64,000 nucleotides of DNA from JAMIFV01 sp035906055 (GCA_035906055.1 JAMIFV010000021.1:1-64000), one strand, 5' to 3'; counted from the first letter of the stretch, positions 1-9,114 are shown. The notes: generated by a model from the letters alone, not told the origin. Translations and numbers: made by a program.

Positions 1-119
1 GGTGTCCCGATGCTCGCCAGCGATGCAGGCAATACGTGCATTTGTACGATTGAAGGCCGCGTTTCAGACCATTCTTTTTAGTCGAACTCCGGTGGCACTT
101 AGGACAGTTTTTGATTCAT
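1..119 (-). pseudogene. Partial transposase N-terminus, frame-broken
   Basis: Read on the minus strand this stretch encodes a zinc-ribbon-like segment (NCPKCHRSSTKKNG, then a CTYC pair about 15 residues later). That is the usual N-terminal pattern of several IS transposase groups such as IS1 and IS1249-type elements. The only nearby ATG (117-119) would read MNQK but is one base out of frame with the zinc ribbon at a run of five A; in the ribbon's own frame a stop lies immediately upstream. Either the gene is decayed, or a base is missing from the sequence. The rest lies outside the window, so the family cannot be fixed. Confidence 0.45.
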
Positions 120-240
120 TTCGTTTCAAACCATAGGTTAAAAGCATGATTCTAATACAATATATATCAAAAACAGCCCCCCATTTCTTTAATTATGCCG
201 GCTATCGGTATACCCAGCGGCCCTGAACAGCCGATACCCG

Positions 241-798
241 TTAATTGCTGGAAAGGTGCTTCAACCCGGTTTTCAGGTAGGCATAGCCTGTAATCAGGGT
301 GAGCGCTGCGGCCACCCAAAGGAATATGTTGCCCAGCATATAAGATGTAGCCATCCACACGCCGACACCCGGTGCGCCGAACAATAACAGGAAGATTGCC
401 ACCATCTGGGCGGCGGTCTTGTATTTGGCCAGTGTGGAAACCGGCACGCTGATGTGCAATTCGGCAAGGAACTCGCGCAGGCCCGAAACCAGTATCTCGC
501 GGCAGAGTATGGCGATGGCCGGGATGATATCCGCACGGTGGTCGCTCACCAGCAGCATGAGCGCGGTGGCCACGAGCAGTTTATCCGCAATGGGGTCGAG
601 GAAGCGCCCGAGGCTGGAATGGGCGTGCCACGCGCGGGCGAGGTACCCGTCAAAAAAGTCGGTGATGCTGGCGAACATGAACAGCCCGGCACAGACGTAA
701 TTGGAAAGATCGCCCGTCATCAGCAGATAGACCGCCGCCAGCGCAGGGATGATCACAATTCGCGAATAGGTGAGGATATTAGGCAACTGCTTTTTCAT
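241..798 (-). CDS. pgsA: CDP-diacylglycerol--glycerol-3-phosphate 3-phosphatidyltransferase
   Basis: This integral membrane enzyme makes phosphatidylglycerol phosphate from CDP-diacylglycerol and glycerol-3-phosphate, the committed step to phosphatidylglycerol and cardiolipin. The 185-residue protein carries the complete CDP-alcohol phosphotransferase motif: D50-G51, A54-R55, G64, D68 and D72. Several hydrophobic segments (about 10-30, 35-48, 75-95, 125-145, 150-175) fit the six-helix fold. It is the usual length for PgsA and begins MKKQLPNILTYSR, the usual N-terminus. It lies 59 bp downstream of hemW on the same strand, so cotranscription is likely. CDP-alcohol enzymes with other acceptors share the motif, but the N-terminal region fits PgsA. 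Confidence 0.93.
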   Translation of the reverse strand: MKKQLPNILTYSRIVIIPALAAVYLLMTGDLSNYVCAGLFMFASITDFFDGYLARAWHAHSSLGRFLDPIADKLLVATALMLLVSDHRADIIPAIAILCREILVSGLREFLAELHISVPVSTLAKYKTAAQMVAIFLLLFGAPGVGVWMATSYMLGNIFLWVAAALTLITGYAYLKTGLKHLSSN

Positions 799-857
799 GC
801 CGCCAGCATGCTTAATTTTTTCAACCTGTCAAATGGGATACGTATTTTAGAATATTT

Positions 858-2102
858 CTATGTGAGCAGCCTGGCCGTAATGCTGTTAAGCACCAGCGCC
901 CCGGCGGGGGTTATGCGGATATGGTGCGCGTCCGTCACCAGCAGCCCCTGCCGCATCAGTTGTTGCAACGCAGCATTGTTAATTGCCTTGCGTATATCCA
1001 GCCCCGTGCGGCGCTGCCAGTCTTCATAGTTAATGCCTGTGCTCAGGCGCAGCCCCATCATCACCAGCTCCTGAAGGCGCTCCGCAGGCGGTATGCTGTT
1101 CTCAGCCTGTAACGCCCTGCCCCCTGCCTGCATTCTCTCCAGCCACCGTTCCGGACTCTTTATATTCTCGGTAGACTTTGTCATGGGGGGCACGCTGCCC
1201 CCATTTGCGCTGCGCGCCCCGTCTGAGAAAGAATGGGCCCCTGCGGGGTTGTCGTGCAGAACTCCTGCGCGTACCCTCGCATCTTCTCTATAGCGCCCAT
1301 GTGCTCCCGGACCTATCCCAATGTAGTCATCGCCTTTCCAGTAGGCGAGGTTATGCAGGCTTTCCTGCCCCGGGCTGGCATAATTGGATATCTCATAGGC
1401 GCAAAGCCCATGCGCCTGCATGATGGCGGCGGTCAGCGCGTACATATCCGCGGCGGTGTCGTCGTCCAGCACGGGCAGTTCACCCTTGGTAAAGGCCGCA
1501 TGGAAGGCGGTGTTTTCCTCAATCGTAAGCTGGTAAAGCGACATATGCCCCTTGGCATAACGCAGCGCCCCGGTCAGTTCCGCTTCCCATGCGGCAAGGC
1601 TCTGGCCGGGCCGCGCGTAAATAAGGTCGAACGACATGCGGGGAAAAATATCACGCGCGAGCGCCACTGCCTCCATGGCTTCCTGCGTATTGTGCTGGCG
1701 GCCAAGAAATTTCAGGTCATCCGCATTCAGCGCCTGCACGCCGAGCGAGGCGCGGTTAACGCCCGCTTCCCTGAAGGCTTTGAGCTTGGCCGCTTCCACC
1801 GAGGTGGGGTTGGCTTCAAGCGTTATCTCGACATTGGGCGCGAACGGCCAGTGCCCCCCCGCCGCACGGATAAGCGCGGCGACAGTATCGGCCTCCATCA
1901 GTGAAGGGGTGCCCCCGCCAAAGAAAATACTCACCACCTCCCGCTCCGGCAGAAGGGCCGCATAAAAAGCCAATTCCTTCAGCAACGCATCGCGCCACTG
2001 CGTATGCTCCACACGATCGCGCACATGGGAGTTGAAGTCGCAATAGGGACATTTGGACTTGCAGAACGGCCAGTGAATGTAAATACTGAGAGGATGAGTC
2101 AT
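858..2102 (-). CDS. hemW: Radical SAM heme chaperone / coproporphyrinogen dehydrogenase-like HemW, with in-frame repeat insertion
   Basis: The 414-residue protein has the radical-SAM cluster motif C14, C18, C21 (FCKSKCPYC), followed by a GGGTPS glycine-rich SAM-binding segment near residue 65. This matches HemW, formerly called HemN-like, a cytosolic heme-binding chaperone. The C-terminal HemN domain is present. Residues about 275-305 contain a stretch rich in G, S and P that does not belong to the family. It is encoded by a copy of a GC-rich repeat found five more times in this window (1185-1274), inserted without breaking the frame. This explains why the protein is about 30 residues longer than usual. 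The start ATG (2100-2102) faces a divergent unknown gene. Confidence 0.92.
   Translation of the reverse strand: MTHPLSIYIHWPFCKSKCPYCDFNSHVRDRVEHTQWRDALLKELAFYAALLPEREVVSIFFGGGTPSLMEADTVAALIRAAGGHWPFAPNVEITLEANPTSVEAAKLKAFREAGVNRASLGVQALNADDLKFLGRQHNTQEAMEAVALARDIFPRMSFDLIYARPGQSLAAWEAELTGALRYAKGHMSLYQLTIEENTAFHAAFTKGELPVLDDDTAADMYALTAAIMQAHGLCAYEISNYASPGQESLHNLAYWKGDDYIGIGPGAHGRYREDARVRAGVLHDNPAGAHSFSDGARSANGGSVPPMTKSTENIKSPERWLERMQAGGRALQAENSIPPAERLQELVMMGLRLSTGINYEDWQRRTGLDIRKAINNAALQQLMRQGLLVTDAHHIRITPAGALVLNSITARLLT
1185..1274 (+). repeat. GC-rich two-hairpin repeat (copy 1), inside hemW coding sequence
   Basis: This copy begins with a GGGGGCACGCTGCCCCC hairpin, continues through a second GC-rich hairpin ending CCCCTGCGGGG, and closes with TTGTCGTGCAGAACTCCTGC. 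The same architecture is found at 4910-4985, 21983-22056 (reverse), 29214-29287 (reverse), 42880-42959 and 54006-54078. Here it reads in frame through hemW on the opposite strand without a stop codon. Its middle is longer than in the other copies, with an extra GTCTGAGAAAGAA segment. Confidence 0.8.
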
Positions 2103-2218
2103 GGCGCTTACGTATCATAAAGAATCGGTTTCAGGAAGAAACCGTGCTTTAGTCGCCGAAGGCGTGAGGCTCATTGCGAAGGCCAGCAGGCCTGAGCAGG
2201 AGCAGAATAAAGAGTTTT

Positions 2219-3070
2219 ATGAAACCCACCCGCGAACAGCAGCAGGCGCTTTTAGGCCTTATCACGCGTATTTATCAGGAAATACGGTCGCTTGAGGAGG
2301 CGGGCGGCATTATGGCGCGCCCTGAGGATTTCCGCCCGCGCATCGAGTATTTCCACGATGCCATCCGCGCGTTCGCGCAAGGCGCGGGAGACGGGTTCGA
2401 CCGCACCGGGCGGCTTTCAGTGGAATCGCTCGCCAATGACATCGTGATGCTGCGCCAGATCAGGGAAAAGCCGCTGGTGCGCCATCCGGAGCTTAACATC
2501 CGGCTTATGCCGGGCAGGCAGGTAGCCCCCCCCGCCTCCCTGCCCGCACAGGGCACCGCGCGCGTGGATATGGCTGTGATTGCGGCGCTGGCAGAAGGCT
2601 ACGCGCATTATGCCCTGATCTTCGCGGCGTTGCTCTCCTACCCGGCGGAACGTAATTTCATGAACCGCACGGGTGAATGCAATAACCAGCTCGATATGGT
2701 GCATGACCTCATGGAAAACGCCAGGGGCAGGCAGAACGAGGCGCAGGTGAATGAAGAGGCCGCACTTGCCGGTATCACCGATCCCGAGCTGCGCCAGCGC
2801 CTCGTGGCCGCACTTGCCGCCGCCAAAAAGAGTAAACGCGCTTCCGGCACTGAGCTGTTCGCAGCTGCCCGGCAGGTGAAGGACGACGTGAACAAAACCA
2901 TGCAAAAGATCGATGCGCAGCATATGCGTTTCGCCAGCAGCCAGTTGATCATTTATCAGGATGCCCAGAAGCTGGTGAAGAAAATGGCCGCGCAGGGCAT
3001 GAATATCGTCGGCGATTATGTGGAAAAAGCCGTGCGCGAAGCAGAACGCGGCGGCGGGCGCGGCTTTTAG
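2219..3070 (+). CDS. Hypothetical protein
   Basis: I do not recognise this 283-residue protein. It starts MKPTREQQQ at 2219; an AGGAG at 2198-2202 lies rather far upstream and an AAAGAG is closer. No signal peptide or membrane segment is visible. The sequence looks helical and soluble, with charged helices near residues 1-40 and 165-270, and a proline/alanine-rich linker near residue 100. The C-terminal third is Lys/Glu/Ala-rich and may form a coiled coil. It is divergent from hemW, with 116 bp between the two starts. A more upstream in-frame ATG at 2174 lacks a good ribosome binding site. Confidence 0.75.
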   Translation: MKPTREQQQALLGLITRIYQEIRSLEEAGGIMARPEDFRPRIEYFHDAIRAFAQGAGDGFDRTGRLSVESLANDIVMLRQIREKPLVRHPELNIRLMPGRQVAPPASLPAQGTARVDMAVIAALAEGYAHYALIFAALLSYPAERNFMNRTGECNNQLDMVHDLMENARGRQNEAQVNEEAALAGITDPELRQRLVAALAAAKKSKRASGTELFAAARQVKDDVNKTMQKIDAQHMRFASSQLIIYQDAQKLVKKMAAQGMNIVGDYVEKAVREAERGGGRGF

Positions 3071-3073
3071 GAC

Positions 3074-3201
3074 TTAAGATGCTTTTGCTTTAGTTATGTG
3101 CAAGACAGCCGAGGCGAGGTGCGCGGAGTGTACAATCAGTACATGAGCACACCGAGACCGACGGATAACGAAGCACATGGCTAAATGAAAAGTATCTTAA
3201 A
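3074..3201. repeat. Long imperfect palindrome with GTAC core (copy 1)
   Basis: Arms of about 28 bp (starting TTAAGATGCTTTT and ending AAAAGTATCTTAA) pair with 23 of 28 matches, and inner stems (TTTAGTTATGTGC with GCACATGGCTAAA; TGTAC with GTACA) continue to a short loop. A second palindrome with a similar GTAC core and a nearby TGA-GCAC motif lies at 12508-12627. It fills the gap between the unknown gene and the MscS channel gene. Confidence 0.7.
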
Positions 3202-3259
3202 TGTAATTGGATATATATTTCTTGTTTGGTAAACAGGTTGCCGGAAAAAAGAGAGACTC

Positions 3260-4900
3260 ATGCGCAATAAACGATTCTTCAATGCCCTGTTAATGCTGGT
3301 GACGCTCAGCGCCTGCTTCATCGCGTTCGCCGTGCTGCAGCACGGCGCCAACGCGGCAGGCGTCACCTCACTGACAACCTCCGCATCGCAGGAACCCGCA
3401 GGCCCGCCCGCCTCTGCCGTGGACCCGCTGGGGCGCGGCACGCCCAAAGGCATGGTGCAGGGGTTCCTTAAGGCCGTAGAGGATGAAGATTATAACCGCG
3501 CCGCCGAATATCTTGACCTGCGCAGCCTTTCCAGCAAGCAGAAAGCCTCCGGTGCCGATTTCGCGCGCGACCTGCAGACCCTGCTGGACCAGGGCGGCTG
3601 GATCGAGCAGGCGGGCAAGCTCAGCGACAGTCCCGAAGGCAACACCAATGACGGGCTTGCCAATGCCGTGGACGTGGTAGGTAATATCCGTTCCACCGAT
3701 CTCGTGGTGGAGTTGCAGGCACAACGCGTAGAGGACGACAAAGGCGGCCTGATCTGGAAATTTTCCGGCGATACGGTGAAAGCCATTCCCGGCCTGCTGG
3801 AGAAAATGTCCACCGGCCTTATCGACAGCACCCTGCCTGCGTTCCTCATCGAAAACAAGCTGTACGGCGTGCCGGTGGGGCACTGGCTGGCAATATTCAC
3901 TATCGCGATTACCGCGCTCTTGCTGTCATGGGCGCTCACCTACTGCGTTAACGCGCTGGTGCGCCGCATGTGGCCCTATATGCGCATTGGCCGCGCGCGC
4001 CAGGTGCTCGACGCCTGTACGTGGCCTATCCGTATCTATATCGCGCTGGGTATCTTCGTGGGACTTGCAAGGGCGTCGGGCATATCCATCGTGGCAAGGC
4101 AGAATTTCACACTGATGGCGGAGATAGCCGCGTGGCTCTCGCTGTGGTGGTTCCTGTGGCGCATCATCGACATCGTGGCCGAGAACGTGCAGAACCGCAT
4201 GGACAGGGAAATGCGCCGCTCCGCGCTTTCTTCAGTCATTTTCTTCCGCCGCAGCGCAAGGCTGATACTTTCGGTGATCGCCATAGCGCTTGCCCTTGAC
4301 CGTGTGGGTATCAATGTTACCGGCTGGTTCGCGGCACTGGGTATCGGCGGTCTGGCGCTGGCATTCGGTGCGCAGAAGACCATCGAGAATTTTGTAGTGG
4401 GCCTTACCCTCATCATGGATCAGCCGGTGCGCGTCGGCGATTTCTGCAGGATCGGCACGCTCGAAGGCACGGTGGAAGATATCGGCATGCGCTCCACGCG
4501 CCTGCGCACCAATGAGCAGACCACCGTCACCATTCCCAACGGCATGTTGTCCACCCAGCCGATCGAGAATTTCGCGCTGCGTAACCGTTACTGGTTCCAC
4601 CCCAAACTGGCATTGTGCCGCGAGACCAGCACCGGCCAGATGCGCCAGCTTCTGGAACGCCTGCGCGAATATGTCATCACCCACCCGCTTGTGGATAAAG
4701 ACTCGGCGCGCGTGCGCTTCACCCAGATCACCAACGAGGCCTATCTGGTGGAAGTGCACGGCTTCCTCGCCGCCACCAGCCAGGACGACTTCCTCAAATC
4801 GCAGGAAGAGATGCTGCTGAAGATCATCGGCATCGTGGAAGAAAGCGGTTCGGGCTTCGCCCAGCCTGCCACCGCAACGGCTGCGCCGGTTAAAGCGTAA
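3260..4900 (+). CDS. Mechanosensitive ion channel family protein (MscS-type)
   Basis: The 546-residue protein has an N-terminal signal/anchor (about residues 8-35) and a periplasmic region of about 160 residues containing TPKGMVQGFLKAVEDEDY, a segment seen in large MscS relatives. Five hydrophobic segments lie between about 210 and 380. The MscS pore helix and beta domain follow: GLALAFGAQKTIENFVVG, then a GDFCRIGTLEGTVEDIGMRS stretch near 395. It probably gates in response to membrane tension at the inner membrane. The gene has its own RBS (AGAGAG before the ATG). It converges on rsmD, with a repeat and a terminator-like hairpin between them. Confidence 0.9.
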   Translation: MRNKRFFNALLMLVTLSACFIAFAVLQHGANAAGVTSLTTSASQEPAGPPASAVDPLGRGTPKGMVQGFLKAVEDEDYNRAAEYLDLRSLSSKQKASGADFARDLQTLLDQGGWIEQAGKLSDSPEGNTNDGLANAVDVVGNIRSTDLVVELQAQRVEDDKGGLIWKFSGDTVKAIPGLLEKMSTGLIDSTLPAFLIENKLYGVPVGHWLAIFTIAITALLLSWALTYCVNALVRRMWPYMRIGRARQVLDACTWPIRIYIALGIFVGLARASGISIVARQNFTLMAEIAAWLSLWWFLWRIIDIVAENVQNRMDREMRRSALSSVIFFRRSARLILSVIAIALALDRVGINVTGWFAALGIGGLALAFGAQKTIENFVVGLTLIMDQPVRVGDFCRIGTLEGTVEDIGMRSTRLRTNEQTTVTIPNGMLSTQPIENFALRNRYWFHPKLALCRETSTGQMRQLLERLREYVITHPLVDKDSARVRFTQITNEAYLVEVHGFLAATSQDDFLKSQEEMLLKIIGIVEESGSGFAQPATATAAPVKA

Positions 4901-4909
4901 TTTAATTTA

Positions 4910-4985
4910 GGAGGGCGTCCCGCCCCCGCTCGTGCTCCCCCTCTAAAGGGGTCGTCACAACAAAGTTCCTCCGCGCATACGGTAC
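4910..4985 (+). repeat. GC-rich two-hairpin repeat (copy 2)
   Basis: Starts just after the MscS stop with GGGCGTCCCGCCC, followed by CCCCCTCTAAAGGGGTCGTC and a CCTCCGCGCATACGG tail. The same two hairpins and tail appear in five other copies in the window. Confidence 0.8.
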
Positions 4986-5041
4986 CGGCGTTTATTCCAG
5001 TGCATTGCAATTGGCGTAAGGGGGTGAATCGGCGGAGCCGA

Positions 5042-5068
5042 GAGGGGAAAGCGTTTCCCCTATTTTAC
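5042..5068. terminator. Hairpin between convergent MscS gene and rsmD
   Basis: AGGGGAAA and TTTCCCCT pair around a GCG loop, followed on the plus strand by TATTTTACTT. The T-run is imperfect. Its place between two convergent genes supports a terminator, mainly for the upstream plus-strand gene. Confidence 0.5.
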
Positions 5069-5638
5069 TTAAGTGTAACGCAGGAACACTATCTTCGAGT
5101 TGCCGTATTCGCGTTCGTCGAACAGGTCATAGCAGGCGGGCGGCGTCAGCTTTTCCTTGGCGGATACTTCCACCACGATAATGGCACCTTGTTCCAGCCA
5201 GCCCTGCTGGTCGAGGCTGTTCAGCGACTTTACCGCGAGGCCGCTGTCATAGGGCGGGTCCATGAACACCAGCTTCACTTTGCGGCGGGCGGGCGGCAGT
5301 GAGGTGGAATCATTGCGCAGGAAGGTTGTAGTCTCGTCCTCCTCCCCCATGCGCAGCGCGTTCTGGCGGGCAAGATGGATGGAGTCGTTCGCCTGATCCA
5401 CAAAGGTCACATGCGCCGCCCCGCGCGAAAGCGCTTCCAGCCCCAGCGCGCCGGTGCCGCAGAAGAGGTCGAGCACGCGCTGGTCGATAAGCGGTGATTC
5501 CCCGTCCGCGCCAAAGGAGCCATGCGTGAGTATGTTGAATATCGCACCGCGCGCCATGCTGCCGGTGGGGCGGATATTCTTGTTGTCCTTGGTTTCTATG
5601 TTCCTGCCGCGATGTTTTCCTGCGATGATCCTGAGCAT
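5069..5638 (-). CDS. rsmD: 16S rRNA (guanine(966)-N(2))-methyltransferase RsmD
   Basis: The enzyme methylates N2 of G966 in 16S rRNA using SAM. The 189-residue protein shows the SAM-binding motif I (DLFCGTGALGLE, residues 57-68) and the N-methyltransferase catalytic motif DPPY at 127-130. The N-terminus MLRIIAGKHRGR is typical of the family and the length is normal. It sits downstream of a membrane glycosyltransferase-like gene on the same strand, 27 bp away. Confidence 0.95.
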   Translation of the reverse strand: MLRIIAGKHRGRNIETKDNKNIRPTGSMARGAIFNILTHGSFGADGESPLIDQRVLDLFCGTGALGLEALSRGAAHVTFVDQANDSIHLARQNALRMGEEDETTTFLRNDSTSLPPARRKVKLVFMDPPYDSGLAVKSLNSLDQQGWLEQGAIIVVEVSAKEKLTPPACYDLFDEREYGNSKIVFLRYT

Positions 5639-5665
5639 ATGCTGGTGCCTTACTATCGTTTCATC

Positions 5666-7306
5666 TTACTTCTTTGGGGCCGATAAACAATGATGCGCCT
5701 TGCCTTGCGGCGCAATAAGCTGATCGAACAGCGCCCGCGTGGGCACAGTCACCAGCTTCGTCTTTATCATGCCGCGCGCGGCCAGTTCGGTTACGGTTCT
5801 GTCCAGTTCCTCGCATTTCAGGAAATTCGCCGCGATCGTGCGCGAACTGTTCATAATAAAGAACGATACCGCTTCCACCCCGTCCAGCAGGCCTTTCTGC
5901 TTCGCATCATTAAACAGGGTTATGAACGTTTGCGCATCATAATTCATGTAAAAACGTTTAAACAGCAATCTGGTCTGCCCATACGGCATCACCACGTAAG
6001 AGGCAATGCCCTTCTCTGCGGGGTCGGCTTTATCGTTCTGTATCATGGCGAGGTAAGGATTGTACGCGGGCATGGTAATCAGCCACGCGTCGCTGCGCTC
6101 TGCCACCAGAAGCCGGTCAGGGGGCAATGTGCCAAGCGCCTGCATGGTCGCGTCCCATGCAGGTTTATCAAGCCCGTATTCCCCGCTATCGGCAAAACGC
6201 ACCTGCGGATCATACAGCAGCCAGCCAGAAACCAGCATCAGTAAAGCGGTGGCATCGACCGCCAGCGCACGTTTGCGGATGAATGGCACCGCATTGAAGA
6301 TGGGCACGCATAGCCCTGCAAGGATACAGCCCAACACCGGCATGATGAACGGGAACACCCACAAACTGTGCCTGCTGGCGAGCGTGGGGTAAAGCCCCGT
6401 TATGTTCAGCATTACGCCAAGCGCCAGCGCCAGCCACCCCATCTGCACGAACCTGCGCAGCGGGGTTTTGAGGTAGATAGCGGTCAGCGGCAGCAGGAAT
6501 GCACTGAAAAACCCTACATACATGGAGGGAAACATATAGACGAACGCGCTGGGCGGATAAACAAGGCCGCGTGCCAGCGCCATCAGCCCTGAGGCCTGCG
6601 CGCCCTCATCTTCACTCAGCTGTGTCATCGTAGGCAGCCAGAGGTCATACAGCATCAGCCATACCGCCGCCAGCACCGCGTGCACGACGACAAATCCCGC
6701 CCTTTTGCGCCCCGTCACCGTTTTGAAGATGAACAATTCCGCCACCCCGATGCAGAATATGCCGAATGCGGCGGAAAAATTGATGAAGCAGGCGAACAGC
6801 GCACAGAGGAAATATATCTCAAGCTGGCGGCTCTGCGGGTTTTTGCGCCAGCACAGATAGGCGTAGAACGCGGCGGAGAGGAAGAACAGGAACGCCATGT
6901 AGCTGCGCAGCACGAACGACTGCACGATGCAGCCATAGCTGAACGTCGCCAGCGCGGCAGCGGCATAGCCCGCCAGCCTGCCGTCCATCGCCTTGCCGAT
7001 ATGGTAATAGAGAATCACAAGCGCGAGGCCGAAAAGCAGCGCCAGCGCACGCAGTATATCCGGCTCATGGCTCAGCTTCGCCCAGAAATGGTACAACACC
7101 GTGCCAAAGGAGGGATGCGTCTCGTACAGGCTGAAACGGATCGTTTCCATGAGCGAGCCACCCGCCGCCATGGCGAAATTGATTGCCTCGTCACTATGGA
7201 AATAAAAGCCGGTAGCGCCGTTCACGCGGATAAAAGCTGCGACCGCCACCAGCGTAATAAGCCAGAATGTAATGCGGCTGCAATGACTTACGTCGGGATT
7301 TTGCAT
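5666..7306 (-). CDS. Polytopic membrane protein, glycosyltransferase family 39-like
   Basis: The 546-residue protein has roughly ten to eleven hydrophobic segments in its first 370 residues. A first extracytoplasmic loop carries the acidic pair HSDEA (about residue 38) and THPSFGTVLYHFW. That layout matches GT39/PMT-like lipid-linked sugar transferases such as ArnT relatives. The C-terminal 170 residues form a soluble, probably periplasmic domain. Donor and acceptor cannot be told from sequence. The start ATG at 7304-7306 follows a 245-bp gap shared with atpA, which is transcribed the other way. Confidence 0.75.
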   Translation of the reverse strand: MQNPDVSHCSRITFWLITLVAVAAFIRVNGATGFYFHSDEAINFAMAAGGSLMETIRFSLYETHPSFGTVLYHFWAKLSHEPDILRALALLFGLALVILYYHIGKAMDGRLAGYAAAALATFSYGCIVQSFVLRSYMAFLFFLSAAFYAYLCWRKNPQSRQLEIYFLCALFACFINFSAAFGIFCIGVAELFIFKTVTGRKRAGFVVVHAVLAAVWLMLYDLWLPTMTQLSEDEGAQASGLMALARGLVYPPSAFVYMFPSMYVGFFSAFLLPLTAIYLKTPLRRFVQMGWLALALGVMLNITGLYPTLASRHSLWVFPFIMPVLGCILAGLCVPIFNAVPFIRKRALAVDATALLMLVSGWLLYDPQVRFADSGEYGLDKPAWDATMQALGTLPPDRLLVAERSDAWLITMPAYNPYLAMIQNDKADPAEKGIASYVVMPYGQTRLLFKRFYMNYDAQTFITLFNDAKQKGLLDGVEAVSFFIMNSSRTIAANFLKCEELDRTVTELAARGMIKTKLVTVPTRALFDQLIAPQGKAHHCLSAPKK

Positions 7307-7551
7307 GGGATTACACAGCCGGTTCGCGGGTTTACTGAACTCGCTGTATAACAGTAACGTGCCTGCCTATAAAGGAAATTCTACCGATTACCCGGCCTGC
7401 ATTTCCCCTCTTCCCGGCGCTGGCGGCGCACAGGAATAATCACCGCTTGCACAGCCGGAAAACCTGTGATAACAGGTGCGCGCGTAGAAATATCACAGTT
7501 ACGTGAAGCGTTGTAAAACAAAGACATAGATACTGTTAATAGGAGCCTTGC

Positions 7552-9081
7552 ATGGAAATTCGCCCTTCGGAAATTTCTGATATTCTCAAGAAAAAGATCG
7601 CCGCTTTTGATGCAGGCGCTGAACTGTCCGAAACCGGGCAGGTTGTTTCCGTAGGTGACGGTATCGCCACCATCTATGGCCTCGAAAACGTACAGGCCGG
7701 TGAAATGGTGCAGTTCCCCAGCGGCATGAAGGGCATGGCGCTCAATCTTGAAGCCGACAATGTGGGCGTGGTAATCTTCGGTTCCGACCAGGCCGTGAAA
7801 GAAGGCGACATCGTAAAACGTACCGGCGACATCGTGGACGTTCCCGTGGGCAAAGGCCTGCTGGGCCGCGTAGTTGACGCACTGGGCAACCCGATCGACG
7901 GCAAAGGCCCCCTGAAGGACGTAAAACGCTCCCGCGTGGAAGTGAAGGCTCCCGGTATCGTATACCGCAAATCCGTACATGAGCCGATGTCCACGGGCAT
8001 CAAGGCTATCGACGCACTCATCCCCATCGGGCGCGGCCAGCGCGAGCTGATCATCGGTGACCGTCAGACCGGCAAGACCGCCATCGCGGTTGACACCATC
8101 CTCAACCAGAAAGCCGCCAACGCAGGCGACGACGAAAGCAAGAAGCTGTACTGCATCTATGTGTGCGTAGGCCAGAAGCGTTCCACCGTTGCGCAGGTAG
8201 TGAAAAAGCTCGAAGAGACCGGCGCGCTGGAATATTCCATCGTGGTAGCCGCCACCGCTTCGGAGCCCGCTCCGCTGCAGTATCTCGCGCCCTACACCGG
8301 CGCCGCCATGGGCGAATTCTTCCGCGACAACGCCATGCATGCGCTGATCATTTATGATGATCTTTCCAAGCAGGCCGTGGCTTACCGCCAGATGTCCCTG
8401 CTCTTGCGCCGCCCGCCCGGCCGTGAAGCGTATCCCGGTGACGTATTCTACGTTCACTCCCGCCTGCTCGAACGCGCCGCTAAAATGAGCGACGACAAGG
8501 GCGCAGGCTCACTCACCGCCCTGCCCGTCATCGAAACGCAGGCTGGCGACGTATCCGCCTACATCCCGACCAACGTAATCTCCATCACCGACGGCCAGAT
8601 ATTCCTTGAAACCGAACTGTTCTACAAAGGCGTGCGCCCCGCGGTTAACGTGGGCCTTTCCGTATCCCGCGTAGGTTCTGCCGCGCAGATCAAGGCCATG
8701 AAGCAGGTAGCAGGTTCCATCAAGCTGGAACTCGCGCAGTACCGCGAAATGGAGGCATTCGCCCAGTTCGGTTCCGACCTCGACGCCGCCACGCAGAAGC
8801 TGCTGGCACGCGGCCAGCGCCTCACTGAACTGCTCAAGCAGCCGCAATACTCTCCGCTCTCCACTTCGGAAGAAGTCCTGGTGATCTATGCGGGCGTAAA
8901 AGGCTACCTCGACGCCATGCCGGTGAAGAACATCGCTGAGTTCGAAAAGGCGCTGCTGCAGCAGGCACGCGCTGAAGGCAAGCTGCTTGCCACCATCGAC
9001 AAGGAACAGAAACTCACTGATGCTTCCGAAGCCCAGATGAAAACCATGATCACCGAAATTGTGAAAAGGTTCGCCAGTTAG
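7552..9081 (+). CDS. atpA: F0F1 ATP synthase subunit alpha
   Basis: The 509-residue non-catalytic nucleotide-binding subunit of F1 has its Walker A at about 169-176 (GDRQTGKT), the family signature PGREAYPGDVFYVHSRLLERAA, and the typical N-terminus MEIRPSEISDILKKKI. An AGGAG lies 7 bp before the ATG. In alphaproteobacteria atpA normally follows atpH (delta); here no atpH lies upstream, only a 245-bp gap and a divergent gene. The stop codon TAG (9079-9081) is also the first three bases of a heptamer array that borders the next gene. Confidence 0.98.
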   Translation: MEIRPSEISDILKKKIAAFDAGAELSETGQVVSVGDGIATIYGLENVQAGEMVQFPSGMKGMALNLEADNVGVVIFGSDQAVKEGDIVKRTGDIVDVPVGKGLLGRVVDALGNPIDGKGPLKDVKRSRVEVKAPGIVYRKSVHEPMSTGIKAIDALIPIGRGQRELIIGDRQTGKTAIAVDTILNQKAANAGDDESKKLYCIYVCVGQKRSTVAQVVKKLEETGALEYSIVVAATASEPAPLQYLAPYTGAAMGEFFRDNAMHALIIYDDLSKQAVAYRQMSLLLRRPPGREAYPGDVFYVHSRLLERAAKMSDDKGAGSLTALPVIETQAGDVSAYIPTNVISITDGQIFLETELFYKGVRPAVNVGLSVSRVGSAAQIKAMKQVAGSIKLELAQYREMEAFAQFGSDLDAATQKLLARGQRLTELLKQPQYSPLSTSEEVLVIYAGVKGYLDAMPVKNIAEFEKALLQQARAEGKLLATIDKEQKLTDASEAQMKTMITEIVKRFAS

Positions 9082-9109
9082 GGGCTAGCTACTAGTAGCT
9101 AGGGACTGG
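9079..9109 (+). repeat. Left heptamer array (TAGNNNC units) bordering the four-helix-bundle gene
   Basis: Four consecutive 7-bp units of form TAGNNNC (TAGGGGC, TAGCTAC, TAGTAGC, TAGGGAC) begin on the atpA stop codon. The complementary form (GNNNCTA) is repeated at 9473-9504 on the other side of the gene, so the two arrays are inverted terminal repeats. The AGGGA in the last unit may also serve as ribosome binding site for the following ATG. Confidence 0.85.
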
Positions 9110-9114
9110 CTTGT

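Noticed and set aside
7381..8457. Minus-strand open frame opposite atpA
   Set aside because: Shadow of a conserved gene; starts inside atpA and has no family resemblance.
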